Source: Methylocaldum marinum (GTDB lineage: Bacteria; Pseudomonadota; Gammaproteobacteria; Methylococcales; Methylococcaceae). Taken from it: DNA of 64,000 bases. Location of the stretch: assembly GCF_003584645.1 (NCBI RefSeq), contig NZ_AP017928.1, forward strand, positions 150,981-214,980, read 5' to 3'. Shown in pieces: positions 9,129 through 18,370 of the stretch. Below the pieces are notes generated by a model, which made no database searches, was not told the DNA's origin, and saw only the letters and a list, made by a program, of their open reading frames with translations. Each line of letters starts with the position of its first letter. Position 1 is the first letter of the stretch. Both the position numbers and the translations under genes were made by a program.

Positions 9129-9653
9129 TTACCGCGAGGTCCGATCGTCCACTCTCGAACGGCAATGCCGCATGGCTTGAGCCAGATACTTGGCGACCAT
9201 GCTTTCCGATACGCCGAGCCGCGCCGCGATAGCCTTATGCGACAAACCTTCCAGTCGATTGAGCAGAAAAGCGCTGCGGCATTTCTCCGGCAGCTCCGAT
9301 AGGGCTTCGTTGAGCCGGTTCAAGCGCTGCTTTTGCTCCAGGCTATATTCGGGAGCGGGATCGCATGCGGCGACGGTATCGGTGTGTTCGTCTTCCAGCG
9401 GAATGCAGATTTCGCGGATTGCCTGCCGGCGACAATGATCGACCACCAGGTTCTCGGCGACCCGAAAAGCGAAGGCGCGCGGATTGCCGATTTGCCCTTC
9501 GCGAGAACGCAGCCACACGCGCAATTGCGTTTCCTGGGCCAGATCGGCGGCGGTATCCGGACACCTGACGCGCCGCCGGAAGAAACGGAGCAGGTCGCGC
9601 ATCAACCCGTCGATCCACGGCGCGGACAATGAATCAGTGAGAGGGAAGGGCAT
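9129..9653 (-). CDS. ECF sigma factor, FecI type (cassette B)
   Basis: 174 aa from ATG 9653 (MPFPLTDSLSAPW); an open frame extends 44 codons further upstream but that extension has no family similarity and would exceed the usual length. Region 2 contains DTAADLAQETQLRVW and AFRVAENLVVDHCRRQ. Region 4 contains GLSHKAIAARLGVSESMVAKYL. Its stop is 27 bp before fecR, suggesting one transcript. Expected target is the promoter of receptor B at about 7322-7450, across the inserted smbP gene. Confidence 0.9.
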   Translation of the reverse strand: MPFPLTDSLSAPWIDGLMRDLLRFFRRRVRCPDTAADLAQETQLRVWLRSREGQIGNPRAFAFRVAENLVVDHCRRQAIREICIPLEDEHTDTVAACDPAPEYSLEQKQRLNRLNEALSELPEKCRSAFLLNRLEGLSHKAIAARLGVSESMVAKYLAQAMRHCRSRVDDRTSR

Positions 9654-9865
9654 TGGGGACCGGCGGAACTCGGCTACAGGGATAATCGAGAAGACAAGCA
9701 ACAACCGAGCCATGAAGGGGTTAGTCGAATCGGCGGTGTTCGTCCTGCCGATGGCCTGCGACCTGAGGGATTTCACGCAGTCCATTGGGGACTTTCACGC
9801 AAGCTCGGCAGGTCGGGGAGCCATTAGCGCATTCGGCCAGGATAGATCGACTCGAGTATTCAAAT

Positions 9866-10098
9866 TCGGCAATCCTTAGCCGACGCCCGCGGCCCGGCCA
9901 ACGGGTTCGTCGGCAAGGGATTGCCGACGACCGTGTGGCCTGTAGGTCGGGAATCCTTTCCCGACGTCGCGGTTCGGTCGAGCGTCCGCGTCGGCAAGGG
10001 ATTGCCGACCTGCGACCGTGCACCCTTGTAGGTCGGGAATCCTTTCCCGACGTCACGGCCCGACCGAGCGTCTGCGTCGGCAAGGGATTGCCGACACA
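9866..10098. repeat. BIME-like array, alternating REP palindromes
   Basis: Alternating units GTCGGCAAgggaTTGCCGAC and GTCGGGAAtcctTTCCCGAC, each with 8-bp perfect stems, in about 2.5 double units of roughly 85 bp with linkers such as GACCGAGCGTC and CTGCGACCGTGCACCC. It fills the gap between the sigma gene of cassette B and the stop of the ABC permease gene at 10159. No gene is visible in 9654-10158. Confidence 0.85.
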
Positions 10099-10158
10099 AC
10101 TGTGCGCCCCGTCCTGACGGCTCGGGCTAGGCAGTCGCTTCCCACGCGCCTTCTCAGG

Positions 10159-11343
10159 TCAGTCGGAAACGGCCAGCTTCTCCTGCTGATAACGCCGCAC
10201 CGCACCGAACCAGAGCAGCGCCGAGAGCGCGAGGCTGGAGCCGAGATAGACGCCCCAGGTGGTGCCGTCGATGACGTCGGCTCGGATGATCTTCTGCAGC
10301 AGCTGGTTCTGCGCAAGGAACGGTACCGCGTATTGCCACAGCTGGCTCTTGACCGGGTTCGCCATCAGAATGAAATTCGGCACTACCGGCAGCAGCGTCA
10401 GCCAGACCATGTGGGTCTGCGCTTCCTTCATGTTCCTGGCCGTGGCCGCCAGCAGGGTCAGCAGCGAATTGCCGATCAGCATCAGCGGTGTCAGTACCAG
10501 AAACATCCGGGCGATCGCCGGAAAACCGAAATCGAGCGATCGTGCCGCGTCCGAGGTCTGGCTGCTCAGTTTGAGGGCGAACAGCGTTAGCAGCAGCGAC
10601 AGCAGGCAGATCGTGCAGGCCGCGGCAATCTTGCCCGAGACCACCGTGCTCCGCGGAGCCGGCGTGGCCAGCAGCGGTTCCAGCGATTGCCGCTCGCGTT
10701 CGCCGGCGGTGGCGTCGATGATCAGGTAGGAGCCGCCGATGAAGCTGAGCAGAATGAGCAGATAAGGCAATACGAACGAGAGAAATCGGCCGCGCCTGGC
10801 TTCCTCGCTGGCCAGGTCGCGGCTGGCGACGGCGATCGGACGCGCCACCGCCGGATCGATGCCCCGCGCCATCAGCCGCAGCATGGCAATCTGCTCGTGG
10901 TATCCGGTGAGCGCGGTGCGCAGGCGCGTGGTCAGTAGCTTGGTGTTGGGACGGCTGTCGTCACTGACGATTTCCACCTTGGCCGGCCGGCCGGCGTGCC
11001 AGTCCTGCGCGAAGTCGGCGCCGATTTCCAGGGCGACCTCGACATCCTGGCGGGCGATCGCCGCCTCCAGATCGGATGGCGCCTCGACCGCTTCGATGCC
11101 CAGCGAGCGCAGGTAGGCGATCAGGTTGGGTGCGCGCTCGGCGCCTATGACCGGTACCTCGAGCCGCTTTTCGGCCTCGCTCTTGAAGCGGTTTTCGGCG
11201 AGAAGACCCATTCCGAGAATGAGCAGCAGGTTCAGCAGCGGTCCGACCAGGAGGAGCAGCGCCAGCGTGCGGCGGTCGCGCGCGATGTCGCGGAGTTCCT
11301 TGCGCATCACGACCCACAGTACGGACAGAGTGGCGGTGTTCAT
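10159..11343 (-). CDS. ABC-2 type transporter permease, NatB-like
   Basis: 394 aa from MNTATLSVLWVVMRKELRDI; an upstream in-frame extension lies inside the ATPase gene and is rejected. One N-terminal membrane helix (about 24-44, LALLLLVGPLLNLLLILGMG) is followed by a roughly 120-residue extracytoplasmic domain and then five helices from about 190 (FVLPYLLILLSFIGGSYLII) to the C-terminus, with the ABC-2 motif ERERQSLEPLLATP. This layout matches NatB and related efflux permeases. Start and stop overlap the ATPase gene by ATGA (11340-11343), a sign of translational coupling. Substrate unknown; Na+ efflux or export of a hydrophobic compound are both possible. Confidence 0.85.
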   Translation of the reverse strand: MNTATLSVLWVVMRKELRDIARDRRTLALLLLVGPLLNLLLILGMGLLAENRFKSEAEKRLEVPVIGAERAPNLIAYLRSLGIEAVEAPSDLEAAIARQDVEVALEIGADFAQDWHAGRPAKVEIVSDDSRPNTKLLTTRLRTALTGYHEQIAMLRLMARGIDPAVARPIAVASRDLASEEARRGRFLSFVLPYLLILLSFIGGSYLIIDATAGERERQSLEPLLATPAPRSTVVSGKIAAACTICLLSLLLTLFALKLSSQTSDAARSLDFGFPAIARMFLVLTPLMLIGNSLLTLLAATARNMKEAQTHMVWLTLLPVVPNFILMANPVKSQLWQYAVPFLAQNQLLQKIIRADVIDGTTWGVYLGSSLALSALLWFGAVRRYQQEKLAVSD

Positions 11344-12086
11344 GCCGGGAGGCCCTCCTCCGAGCCGATCGCCCGGACGAAAGCGTCTTCCAGACTGTCC
11401 CGAGCGAACTTTTCGCGCAGTTCGCCGGGCGAGCCCGCCGCAACCACCCGCCCTCCGGCGATGATGACGATACGGTCGCACAGCGCCGCCACCTCCTGCA
11501 TGACGTGGCTGGACAAGATCACGCAGCGGCCTTCGCTCCGCAGGTGCAGCAGGAAGTCGCGCATCGCCCGGGTGGTCATCACGTCCAGGCCGTTGGTGGG
11601 TTCGTCGAGGATCACGTTTTTCGGATCATGCACCAGGGCCCGTGCGATCGCGGTCTTGGTGCGCTGGCCCTGGCTGAAGCCCTCTGCCGGGCGGTCGAGG
11701 ATGTCGTCCATGTCGAGCCTGGCCGACAGTTCCCGGGTGCGCTCGGCGATGCTCGCTTTCGACATGCCGTGCAATTCCCCGAAATAGGCGATGTTTTCGC
11801 GCGCGGTCAGGCGCTTGTAGATCCCGCGCGCATCGGGCAGCACGCCGAGTGCGCGCCGCACCGCGGCCGGGTCCTGGACGGCGTCGACGCCGTCCACGCG
11901 GATCTGGCCGCGATCGGGTTTCATCAGCGTGTAGAGCATGCGCAGGGTGGTGGTCTTACCGGCGCCGTTGGGACCGAGCAGGCCGGTAATGCGCCCATCC
12001 TCGGCCGTGAAGTCGATACCATCGACCGCCTTGACGGTGCCGGTCCTGGTCTTGAACGATTTATACAATTGTTGGGCTGTGATCAT
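11340..12086 (-). CDS. ABC transporter ATP-binding protein, NatA-like
   Basis: 248 aa from MITAQQLYKSFKTRTG. Walker A GPNGAGKTTT (about 38-47), signature FSQGQRTKTAIARAL (about 135), Walker B VILDEPTNGLD (about 155), and switch His in ILSSHVMQEV are all intact. The FSQGQ signature and the downstream permease are typical of NatA/NatB pairs. The gene begins 10 bp after the hydrolase stop and overlaps the permease start, so the three genes probably form one operon. Confidence 0.92.
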   Translation of the reverse strand: MITAQQLYKSFKTRTGTVKAVDGIDFTAEDGRITGLLGPNGAGKTTTLRMLYTLMKPDRGQIRVDGVDAVQDPAAVRRALGVLPDARGIYKRLTARENIAYFGELHGMSKASIAERTRELSARLDMDDILDRPAEGFSQGQRTKTAIARALVHDPKNVILDEPTNGLDVMTTRAMRDFLLHLRSEGRCVILSSHVMQEVAALCDRIVIIAGGRVVAAGSPGELREKFARDSLEDAFVRAIGSEEGLPA

Positions 12087-12096
12087 ATTCCGGCTC

Positions 12097-13602
12097 CTAG
12101 GGCTCCCAGCCGTTGAAGCTGGTGAACGGTGGTACATAGCTCATGCTGTCCAGGCAATCGGCATCGAGGCCCCTGGCGTCGGCGGTTTCGACGAATCGCG
12201 CCAGCAGTTTCGGCATGCAGCCCAGCGCCAGGGTGCCGTGGCCCTGGCCGCGCAGTACCAGGTGACGGCCGTTCGGCAGGCCCGACAGCATGCTTTCGGC
12301 ATAGGCCGGAGGCGTCACCGGGTCGAGTTCGCCCGACAGCAGCAGCACCGGCAGGCCGGTCTCCAGCGCGGCGGTGAATCCGTTCTCGACGCTCCCGTGC
12401 GGCCATGCCGTGCACGGCGCGAAGAACAGCCGCGCCACCTCGGGGCCGAGGACGGTGTCTTCGGTCTCGCCTTCAACATGGCGCGGGGCATCCTCGGTGC
12501 ACAGGACCGACCAATGCATGCCGCGGGTTATCATCGAGTCGAGCTGGCGGCGCATCATTTCGCCTAGCGCCATGAGCGGCGCATAGCGCCCCTGGCGGGC
12601 CTCATCCAGCGTCAGCGGCAACAGCGCAGCCGTCTGGGGCGCATAGGAAAAGGCGAAGGCCAGGCCGGTGGCGGTTTCGACCGTGACGGTACCGCGCCGT
12701 CCTTCGCCGGTCGCGGGATCGCGATATTCGACTTCCACCGGAGCGCGATCGAGCTTCGCCATCAGCGCGCGCAACTGCCGGCGGAAGTCGCTGCCGAAGC
12801 GCTTGCGGCAGGCCGGCAGCTTATCGCACTGCTGCGACTGCAGACTCAGCGCATCCTCGAAGGTGTGGGCGAACTCGCCGCCGATCACCAGATCGTTCGG
12901 TACCACGCCGTCGAGGACGAGGCTGCGCACTTGTTGCGGGTAGTGTCGGGCGTATTGCTGGGCCACGCGGGTGCCGTAAGAGGAGCCGACCAGGTTGATC
13001 CGAGCCGCGCCGAGGGCGTCGCGGACCGCATCGAGGTCGCGGACGGCTTCGCCGGTGGTGTAGAAGCGCGGGTCGGCGCGCCCTTGTACCGAGGCCGCGC
13101 AGCTGCGGGCGTACTCGATCAGTGCTTCGCGGCCGGGGGCGGCGGAGTCCGGCGGCTCCAAGCGCTTGCCGCGGGCATCCAGGCATTCGAGCGGATTGGA
13201 TTTGCCGGTTCCGCGCTGGTCGATCAGAACGATGTCGCGCCGCTTGCGCACCGCGCGCAAGGCATAGCCTATGAAGGGGGCCAGCTCGGTTGCCGCCTGA
13301 CCCGGGCCCCCGGCCAGGAAAAACACCGGGTCGGAGGCTCTCTCGCTCTCTGCGGGCAGTATCGCGATGTTGAGCGGGAGCTTGCGGCCACCCGGCGCGC
13401 CCCGATCCTCCGGAACTTCGAGCGTCCCGCACAGCGCCTCGACACTGGAAAGAGCGGCATCGCCCCCCGCGGCACAGGGTTCGAGCGCGATTCGGCCTCG
13501 ATGGCTCAAGCCGCTGCCGGCAAGGGGAGCGGAAGCTTCGTCCGTGCAGGCGCCGAGCAGCCCGGCCGCAAGCAGGAGGGGAGTGAGCAGTTTAGGTTTC
13601 AT
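12097..13602 (-). CDS. Lipoprotein alpha/beta hydrolase, TAP-like peptidase family S33
   Basis: 501 aa from MKPKLLTPLLLAAGLLGAC, a lipoprotein signal with the lipobox LLGAC and acylated Cys at 19; longer in-frame starts would bury this signal. The alpha/beta-hydrolase core shows the oxyanion region FLAGGPGQAA, VLIDQRGTGKSNPL, the nucleophile elbow GSSYGT, the acid in SGELDPVTPP and the base in GQGHGT. This is the pattern of tripeptidyl-aminopeptidase-like hydrolases. It leads the operon with NatA/NatB-like genes, so it may process the compound the transporter exports, or the transporter may protect against its product. Membrane-anchored, probably periplasmic. Substrate unknown. Confidence 0.85.
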   Translation of the reverse strand: MKPKLLTPLLLAAGLLGACTDEASAPLAGSGLSHRGRIALEPCAAGGDAALSSVEALCGTLEVPEDRGAPGGRKLPLNIAILPAESERASDPVFFLAGGPGQAATELAPFIGYALRAVRKRRDIVLIDQRGTGKSNPLECLDARGKRLEPPDSAAPGREALIEYARSCAASVQGRADPRFYTTGEAVRDLDAVRDALGAARINLVGSSYGTRVAQQYARHYPQQVRSLVLDGVVPNDLVIGGEFAHTFEDALSLQSQQCDKLPACRKRFGSDFRRQLRALMAKLDRAPVEVEYRDPATGEGRRGTVTVETATGLAFAFSYAPQTAALLPLTLDEARQGRYAPLMALGEMMRRQLDSMITRGMHWSVLCTEDAPRHVEGETEDTVLGPEVARLFFAPCTAWPHGSVENGFTAALETGLPVLLLSGELDPVTPPAYAESMLSGLPNGRHLVLRGQGHGTLALGCMPKLLARFVETADARGLDADCLDSMSYVPPFTSFNGWEP

Positions 13603-13866
13603 GTTGTTGTCTCGAACTGGAATCTGGGTCCGATCGTTTCGCCCGCCGTCGGGCATTACTTTTCCAGGCCGCGGCCAGGCAAAGACCCGGCCCGGCAACT
13701 TTGCACGGCGGAAAGTCAATCGGCGTTGTTTGCGGTATCGGCTGAGGCGGAATCCGATTGCTCCCTTCCTCCGACGATCCCATTCACCCTCTACAATTCT
13801 AGTCAGACATAATCGGAATGACTTTCGGCGCGGCGCGGGTTAAGACCGGCCCCGTAAGCGAAGGCT

Positions 13867-14939
13867 TTACCGCGCTCGGCGTTTCTTCAGCCAGATGACG
13901 ATGCCGGTGACCGATAGCATGACGATGGCAAGCCCCAGCAGACAGACGAAGAACCGATAGGGGAGTCCGAAGACGTTAGCCTCATGCAGGGCGAACAGCC
14001 AACTGGTCATGGTGTTGCCGGCATGCTGGCCGGTCGGTAGCAAGAGGAGCTTCAATTTCCCGGTGTCGGCGTCGAATCCGTCCCAGCCGCCGCGAGTAAA
14101 GCTGACTTCGGCGCCGAACCAATCGTAAGGCCGTTTGGTGACGACGTTGATGATCCCGCCGCCGTTGCCGCCTTGCCCGAAGGCCGTGCTGCCCGGCCCT
14201 TTCAGTATCTCCACGCTCTGAATATGGCTGAGGGCGGAGAAATCGATGCCGGAAAAAACAATTGCCGCATATCGTTGCGGGTTTGCTCGGATATAAAACC
14301 CCTGATATTCACCTTGGGGAAACGACTGTAGCGCAATCCGAACAGGTTGGCCGAGGGCACTTGCTTGACGAGATCGCCGATGCTGACGGCGCCCCGATCC
14401 TCGATGGCGGATTCGGTGATGATCTGAATGCTCTGCGGCACGCGGGTTATTTCGATCGGAAATTTCGTCCCGGCGGTGGAGGTTTCGGCCTGGTAAGTCG
14501 GCTGCGGCTGTTCCTCCGCCGTTTCGGTCACGACCACCGGCGCCACGCTTGACGGAACGGGCGGATCGGCTCGGTTGAGCTTCTGCGGCGGCGCCTTGCG
14601 TTCCAAGGTCAGCGTGCCGTTGCGAGTCGATTGGACGGCGATTCCGGTACCGGTCAAGAACTTTTCCAGGGCCTCGGCCGGCGTGTAGCGGCCGGTGACG
14701 CCGGGCGATTCGAGGCCGGCGGCGAGCGCGGCGGGATAGCTCAGTTGCACGCCGACTTGCTCCGAGTAGGCGTTCAATGCGCTGCCCAGGGCCTGGGCGG
14801 GGATATCGAACGGCAGGACCGGTTCGGCGGCAACGATAGCTCGGGGGATCGCCAGAGCGGCGGTCATGGCCAGTGGCAGCGGGCGGGCGAGGATACGGAT
14901 CGGAACGGCCAGGGCGAGCCGTAAAGGACTGTTTTTCAT
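13867..14939 (-). pseudogene. Frameshifted STN receptor fused by deletion to a PepSY-TM tail (cassette C remnant)
   Basis: The first frame (start 14939) gives a signal peptide, an STN domain (PFDIPAQALGSALNAYSEQ) and the plug start (FPIEITRVPQSIQIITESA, FPKVNIRGFISEQTRND). It fails near 14250-14290, where the coding strand has a T6 run, and the plug continues in another frame (VFSGIDFSALSHIQSVEILK, GGGIINVVTKRPYDW). After about FTRGGWD (near 14090) the whole barrel is missing, and the frame runs directly into the C-terminus of a PepSY-TM protein (PTGQHAGNTMTSWLFALHEA, then a membrane helix and VIWLKKRRAR). Two lesions are thus visible: a frameshift and a deletion removing the barrel and most of pepSY. 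Together with the disrupted sigma gene at 17339-18478, cassette C is dead. Confidence 0.88.
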
Positions 14940-15237
14940 TTTTTCTCCATTGCGTGGGCTGGGTGTCCCGATTTCTCGGTAATCGCAATGAAGACGGATC
15001 GGAAGAAATTTCCCTCGCCTTGCTCGGCTAAAAATATTTGCGGCGAGAATTGTTGAAAAAGGATGCCGTGGTGGCCCGGATGAGATGGAACGAACAAAAA
15101 CCGGCAGAAAAACCGGTTTGTACGCTGTGCGTCCAAAGGGGGGCGTACCGCATGAATTCGGAAAGCCCGGGGGTTTGGAAGTCCCGTATTCCGCTCCGAT
15201 TTATACGAACAACGGATTCGTCGGGTAAACTTTGCCC

Positions 15238-16221
15238 ATGGATCACGATCACAGCTACAAGCTGCTGTTTTCCCACGCCGAGATGGTCGCGGATCTGCTG
15301 CGGGGATTCGTTCGCGAAGACTGGGTGCAACAGCTGGATTTCGATAGTCTCGAAAAGGTCAACGGCAGCTATGTGGCGGATGACCTCCGGGAGCGGGAAG
15401 ACGATGTTATTTGGCGGGTTCGTTGGGGCCGGGAGTGGCTGTACGTTTACCTCCTCATCGAATTCCAGTCGACCGTGGATCGCTACATGGCGGTCCGCAT
15501 TCTGGCTTACCTGGGGTTGCTCTACCAGGATCTCGTCCGGACCGGGCGGCTTGCCGCCGACGGCCGGTTGCCCCCGGTACTGCCGATCGTTCTTTACAAC
15601 GGCAGTCGGCGCTGGGATGCGCCACAGGAGATCGCCGATTTCATCGTGCCGGTGCCCGGCGGTCTGGAAACGTATCGCCCGCACCTACGGTATTTTCTCT
15701 TGGATGAAGGCCGCTATGCCGAGAGCGAACTGGCGCCGCTTCGCAATCTTGCCGCTGCGCTGTTTCGGCTGGAAAACAGCCGTACGCCGCAAGACGTGGA
15801 ACGGGTATTGGCGGCCTTGGTCACCTGGTTACGGGCACCGGAGCAAACGTCCCTCCGGCGGGCCTTTACGGTGTGGCTGAAACGGGTGTTTTTACCGGGC
15901 AAGATGCCGGGCGTAGAATTGGGAAATATCAACGATTTGCAAGAGGTACAAAACATGTTGGCGGAACGTGTCACCGAGTGGACGAAAGAATGGAAACACC
16001 AGGGTTGGCTGGAGGGACTGGAAGAAGGGCGCCAGGAAGGGCGCCGGGAGGGGTGTCGGGAAGGCGAAGCGGCGTTATTGCTGAGACTGCTGGAACTACG
16101 CTTCGGCCCACTGGATGAAACCCATCGCGGTCGTGTCAGCCAAGCTGACGCGGATACCTTGTTAAAGTGGGGCGAAAGGGTACTCACGGCCACGTCCGTC
16201 GAGGACGTGTTCAAAGCTTGA
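15238..16221 (+). CDS. Rpn-family recombination-promoting nuclease / PD-(D/E)XK putative transposase
   Basis: 327 aa from ATG 15238 (MDHDHSYKLLFSHAEMVADL). The N-terminus has the Rpn/YhgA pattern of HDxxYKxLFSH. The nuclease core follows with an acidic residue in DVIWRVRWG and the ExQ/ExK-like LIEFQSTVDRYMAVRIL at about 78-95. A highly charged Glu/Gly/Arg region (EEGRQEGRREGCREGEAALL) precedes a C-terminal DUF4351-like segment (LLELRFGPLDE). Family knowledge: Rpn proteins promote RecA-independent recombination and sit in mobile DNA. It lies on the opposite strand in the fecR-receptor gap of decayed cassette C and appears intact. Confidence 0.82.
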   Translation: MDHDHSYKLLFSHAEMVADLLRGFVREDWVQQLDFDSLEKVNGSYVADDLREREDDVIWRVRWGREWLYVYLLIEFQSTVDRYMAVRILAYLGLLYQDLVRTGRLAADGRLPPVLPIVLYNGSRRWDAPQEIADFIVPVPGGLETYRPHLRYFLLDEGRYAESELAPLRNLAAALFRLENSRTPQDVERVLAALVTWLRAPEQTSLRRAFTVWLKRVFLPGKMPGVELGNINDLQEVQNMLAERVTEWTKEWKHQGWLEGLEEGRQEGRREGCREGEAALLLRLLELRFGPLDETHRGRVSQADADTLLKWGERVLTATSVEDVFKA

Positions 16222-16302
16222 TCGGATAACGCGATCACCGTCTGTCATGACGGTGGCGTTTCGGGGTCTTGCGTAGGGAAGGGTCGAAGCGCTCGCAACG
16301 CC

Positions 16303-17292
16303 TCATTCGATTACCACGAGCCACGGCGTGATGCGCCGTATGCGGATCGGCAGGGTCTGTTCCAGGGATTCCAAAGCTCTGTCGGTATTCTTGATGTCGA
16401 AGCGGCCGCTTACTTTCAAGGTTCGCGCCCGGTCGCCGGCGACAACCAGCACGCCCCGGCGGAAGCGCCCGATTTCGTCGACGACCTGCTCCAGTGATGC
16501 GTTGTCGAAGAGGACCGCGCCTTTCATCCAGGCCGCGGCGACGGAACCCGCCACTTGGGTAATTTCGCTCGAACGGCCTTCGCCGACGCGGATCTGATCG
16601 TTCTCGCGCAAGACCGCCGGGGAGCCTCCCGTCCGGCGCACTTCCACGACGCCGCTGATTACGGTTACGGTATCGCTGTTCGACTCTTCCCGGACGACGA
16701 AGCGAGTGCCCGTGACGCGGATCCGGCTGTAGCGGCCGTCGACCAAAAAGGAACGTTGCGAGTCGGGGAGGACATCAAAAACGGCTTCGCCATTCAGGAG
16801 CCGCACTTCGCGAACGCCGTCCCGATACGCAACGTTCAGGGCGGAGCCGGTGTTCAGCGTGACACGGCTTCCGTCCGCCAGTTGCACGGTTCGGACTTCA
16901 CCGATTTCGGTGCAGTAATCAGCGCCCAGGCAATGAATGAATGCGGGCCGGACTATGGCCAGCGCAAGCACCGCGCAGGCGGCGAGAGACAGGCTCCAGG
17001 CGATGGGGCGCAAGGCCTTTCCACGCGATCGTTTTCGCTCGCTGGCCAGCGTCGTCAGCGGCGTTTCCCTCAAAACTGCCGTAAATCCCGGATCGTTCCA
17101 GAAGGCGCTGACCTCTTCATAGGCCCGCCGATGCGCGGGATCGTCCCTCATCCAGGCGTCGAACCGCGCCCGCTCGTCGGCTGTTAGCGCGTCGTTTCGC
17201 AGTCTGACGAACCAGGTCGCCGCTTCCTCGGCCAGCGCATCGTCGCGTGCCGCGGATGTGCCGCCGGAGAGAAAATCACCGTGTGTATTCAT
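16303..17292 (-). CDS. FecR-type anti-sigma regulator (cassette C, orphaned)
   Basis: 329 aa, open throughout. The DUF4880 domain is at about 22-68 (ATWFVRLRNDALTADERARF, DPAHRRAYEEVSAFW), a transmembrane helix at about 97-114 (WSLSLAACAVLALAIV), the FecR domain at about 128-225 (VQLADGSRVTLNTGSALNV, VRLLNGEAVFDV), and a C-terminal segment ends in WLVVIE. A CLGADYC pair of Cys after the membrane helix is not seen in the other FecR proteins here. Both its sigma factor and its receptor are broken, so this may be a gene on its way out, or it may act on a paralogous sigma factor. Confidence 0.88.
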   Translation of the reverse strand: MNTHGDFLSGGTSAARDDALAEEAATWFVRLRNDALTADERARFDAWMRDDPAHRRAYEEVSAFWNDPGFTAVLRETPLTTLASERKRSRGKALRPIAWSLSLAACAVLALAIVRPAFIHCLGADYCTEIGEVRTVQLADGSRVTLNTGSALNVAYRDGVREVRLLNGEAVFDVLPDSQRSFLVDGRYSRIRVTGTRFVVREESNSDTVTVISGVVEVRRTGGSPAVLRENDQIRVGEGRSSEITQVAGSVAAAWMKGAVLFDNASLEQVVDEIGRFRRGVLVVAGDRARTLKVSGRFDIKNTDRALESLEQTLPIRIRRITPWLVVIE

Positions 17293-17746
17293 GCGGGCAT
17301 TATAGGCTCATCCTTTCCGGCGCCGGAAAATCGACTGCTCACCGGTGCCTGGGCGGATTGGCGTAGTGAATCCCGAGACGGGCGCGGCAATGTATGAGGC
17401 CTTTGACGATGTGCTTTTCCACTGCGCTCTCGGAAATACCCAACGTCTTCGCCACCTCACGGCAACTCAAGCCCCTGATCTTATGGAGAATGAAGGCGTC
17501 CCGGCAGCGCGGGGGAAGCTCGGCGATGGTCTGATGCAGCATCGCCCGCCATTCCGCCTCGGAAACCTCCGTTTCGGTCGAAGAATGTTCGGCTTCTTCC
17601 TCCGGGGCGGTGAGCTCGGCGTGGGCCTCGACCGTCTTGCGATGGCGCAGATGATCCAGCGCCAGATTGGCGGCAATGCGGTGAAGAAATCCCCGGGGGT
17701 GGGCAATCTCCTGTTCCTCGGCCGTTCGCGCCAGTACCAGATAACT

Positions 17747-18370
17747 CATTGAGGTAAGCCCCCGGCTTTGCCGGGGGACTCACCGAGGTTTGACCTGTAC
17801 AACGGTCATCGTGAACCTGAAATCTCGACCAAGAGAAGGAGGTTCACAATGAAAGAGTACCAGAAGAGTCTTTCCCACACCCGGTGGGATTGTAAGTATC
17901 ATGTGGTGTTCATCCCGAAGCGGCGGAAGAAAGAGATTTTTGGTGCGCTCAAGCGGCATCTTGGAGAGATATTTCATGAGCTTGCCGGGCACAAGGAATC
18001 GAAAATAGTAGAAGGTCACCTGATGGGCGACCACGTTCATATGTGTATCAGCATTCCGCCGAAGTATGCGATTTCGAACGTGGTGGGCTACATCAAGGGT
18101 AAGCGTGCGATCCAAATCGCCCGGCAGTTTGGGGGGCGGCAGAGGAACTTCACCGGGGAGAATTTCTGGGCGAGGGGATATTTTGTGTCCACGGTGGGTT
18201 TGGATGAGGCTATGGTTCGGGCGTATATCCGCCATCAGGAACAGGAGGATGAGCGTATTGACCAGATGAAGCTGGGCCTGTAAACAGCCGCCTTGGGCGG
18301 CTCATGATTTTACGGCGCCTTCGAGGCGCTCACCCAATAAGCCCCCGGCTTTGCCGGGGGTGATTTAACT
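17747..18370 (+). mobile_element. IS200/IS605-family element carrying tnpA only
   Basis: 624 bp with one HUH transposase gene. Each end has the same subterminal hairpin, CCCCCGGCtttGCCGGGGG (17759-17777 and 18342-18360), preceded by TAAG. The pentanucleotide TAACT lies just left of the element (17742-17746) and again as its last 5 bp (18366-18370), consistent with insertion 3' of a specific target without duplication, as IS200/IS605 elements do. There is no tnpB. A further hairpin AGCCGCCttgGGCGGCT after tnpA (about 18286) may end its transcript. Confidence 0.9.
17849..18283 (+). CDS. tnpA: IS200/IS605-family transposase TnpA (HUH Y1 type)
   Basis: 144 aa from ATG 17849, which follows AAGGAGG by 6 nt; the longer frame from 17768 runs through the left-end hairpin and is rejected. 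The His-hydrophobe-His metal motif is DHVHMCISI (about 63-71) and the catalytic Tyr is in VRAYIRHQEQED near residue 127. N-terminal SHTRWDCKYHVVFIPKRRKK is classic for this family. It makes single-strand cuts at the hairpin-marked ends during replication-linked transposition. It appears intact. Confidence 0.95.
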   Translation: MKEYQKSLSHTRWDCKYHVVFIPKRRKKEIFGALKRHLGEIFHELAGHKESKIVEGHLMGDHVHMCISIPPKYAISNVVGYIKGKRAIQIARQFGGRQRNFTGENFWARGYFVSTVGLDEAMVRAYIRHQEQEDERIDQMKLGL

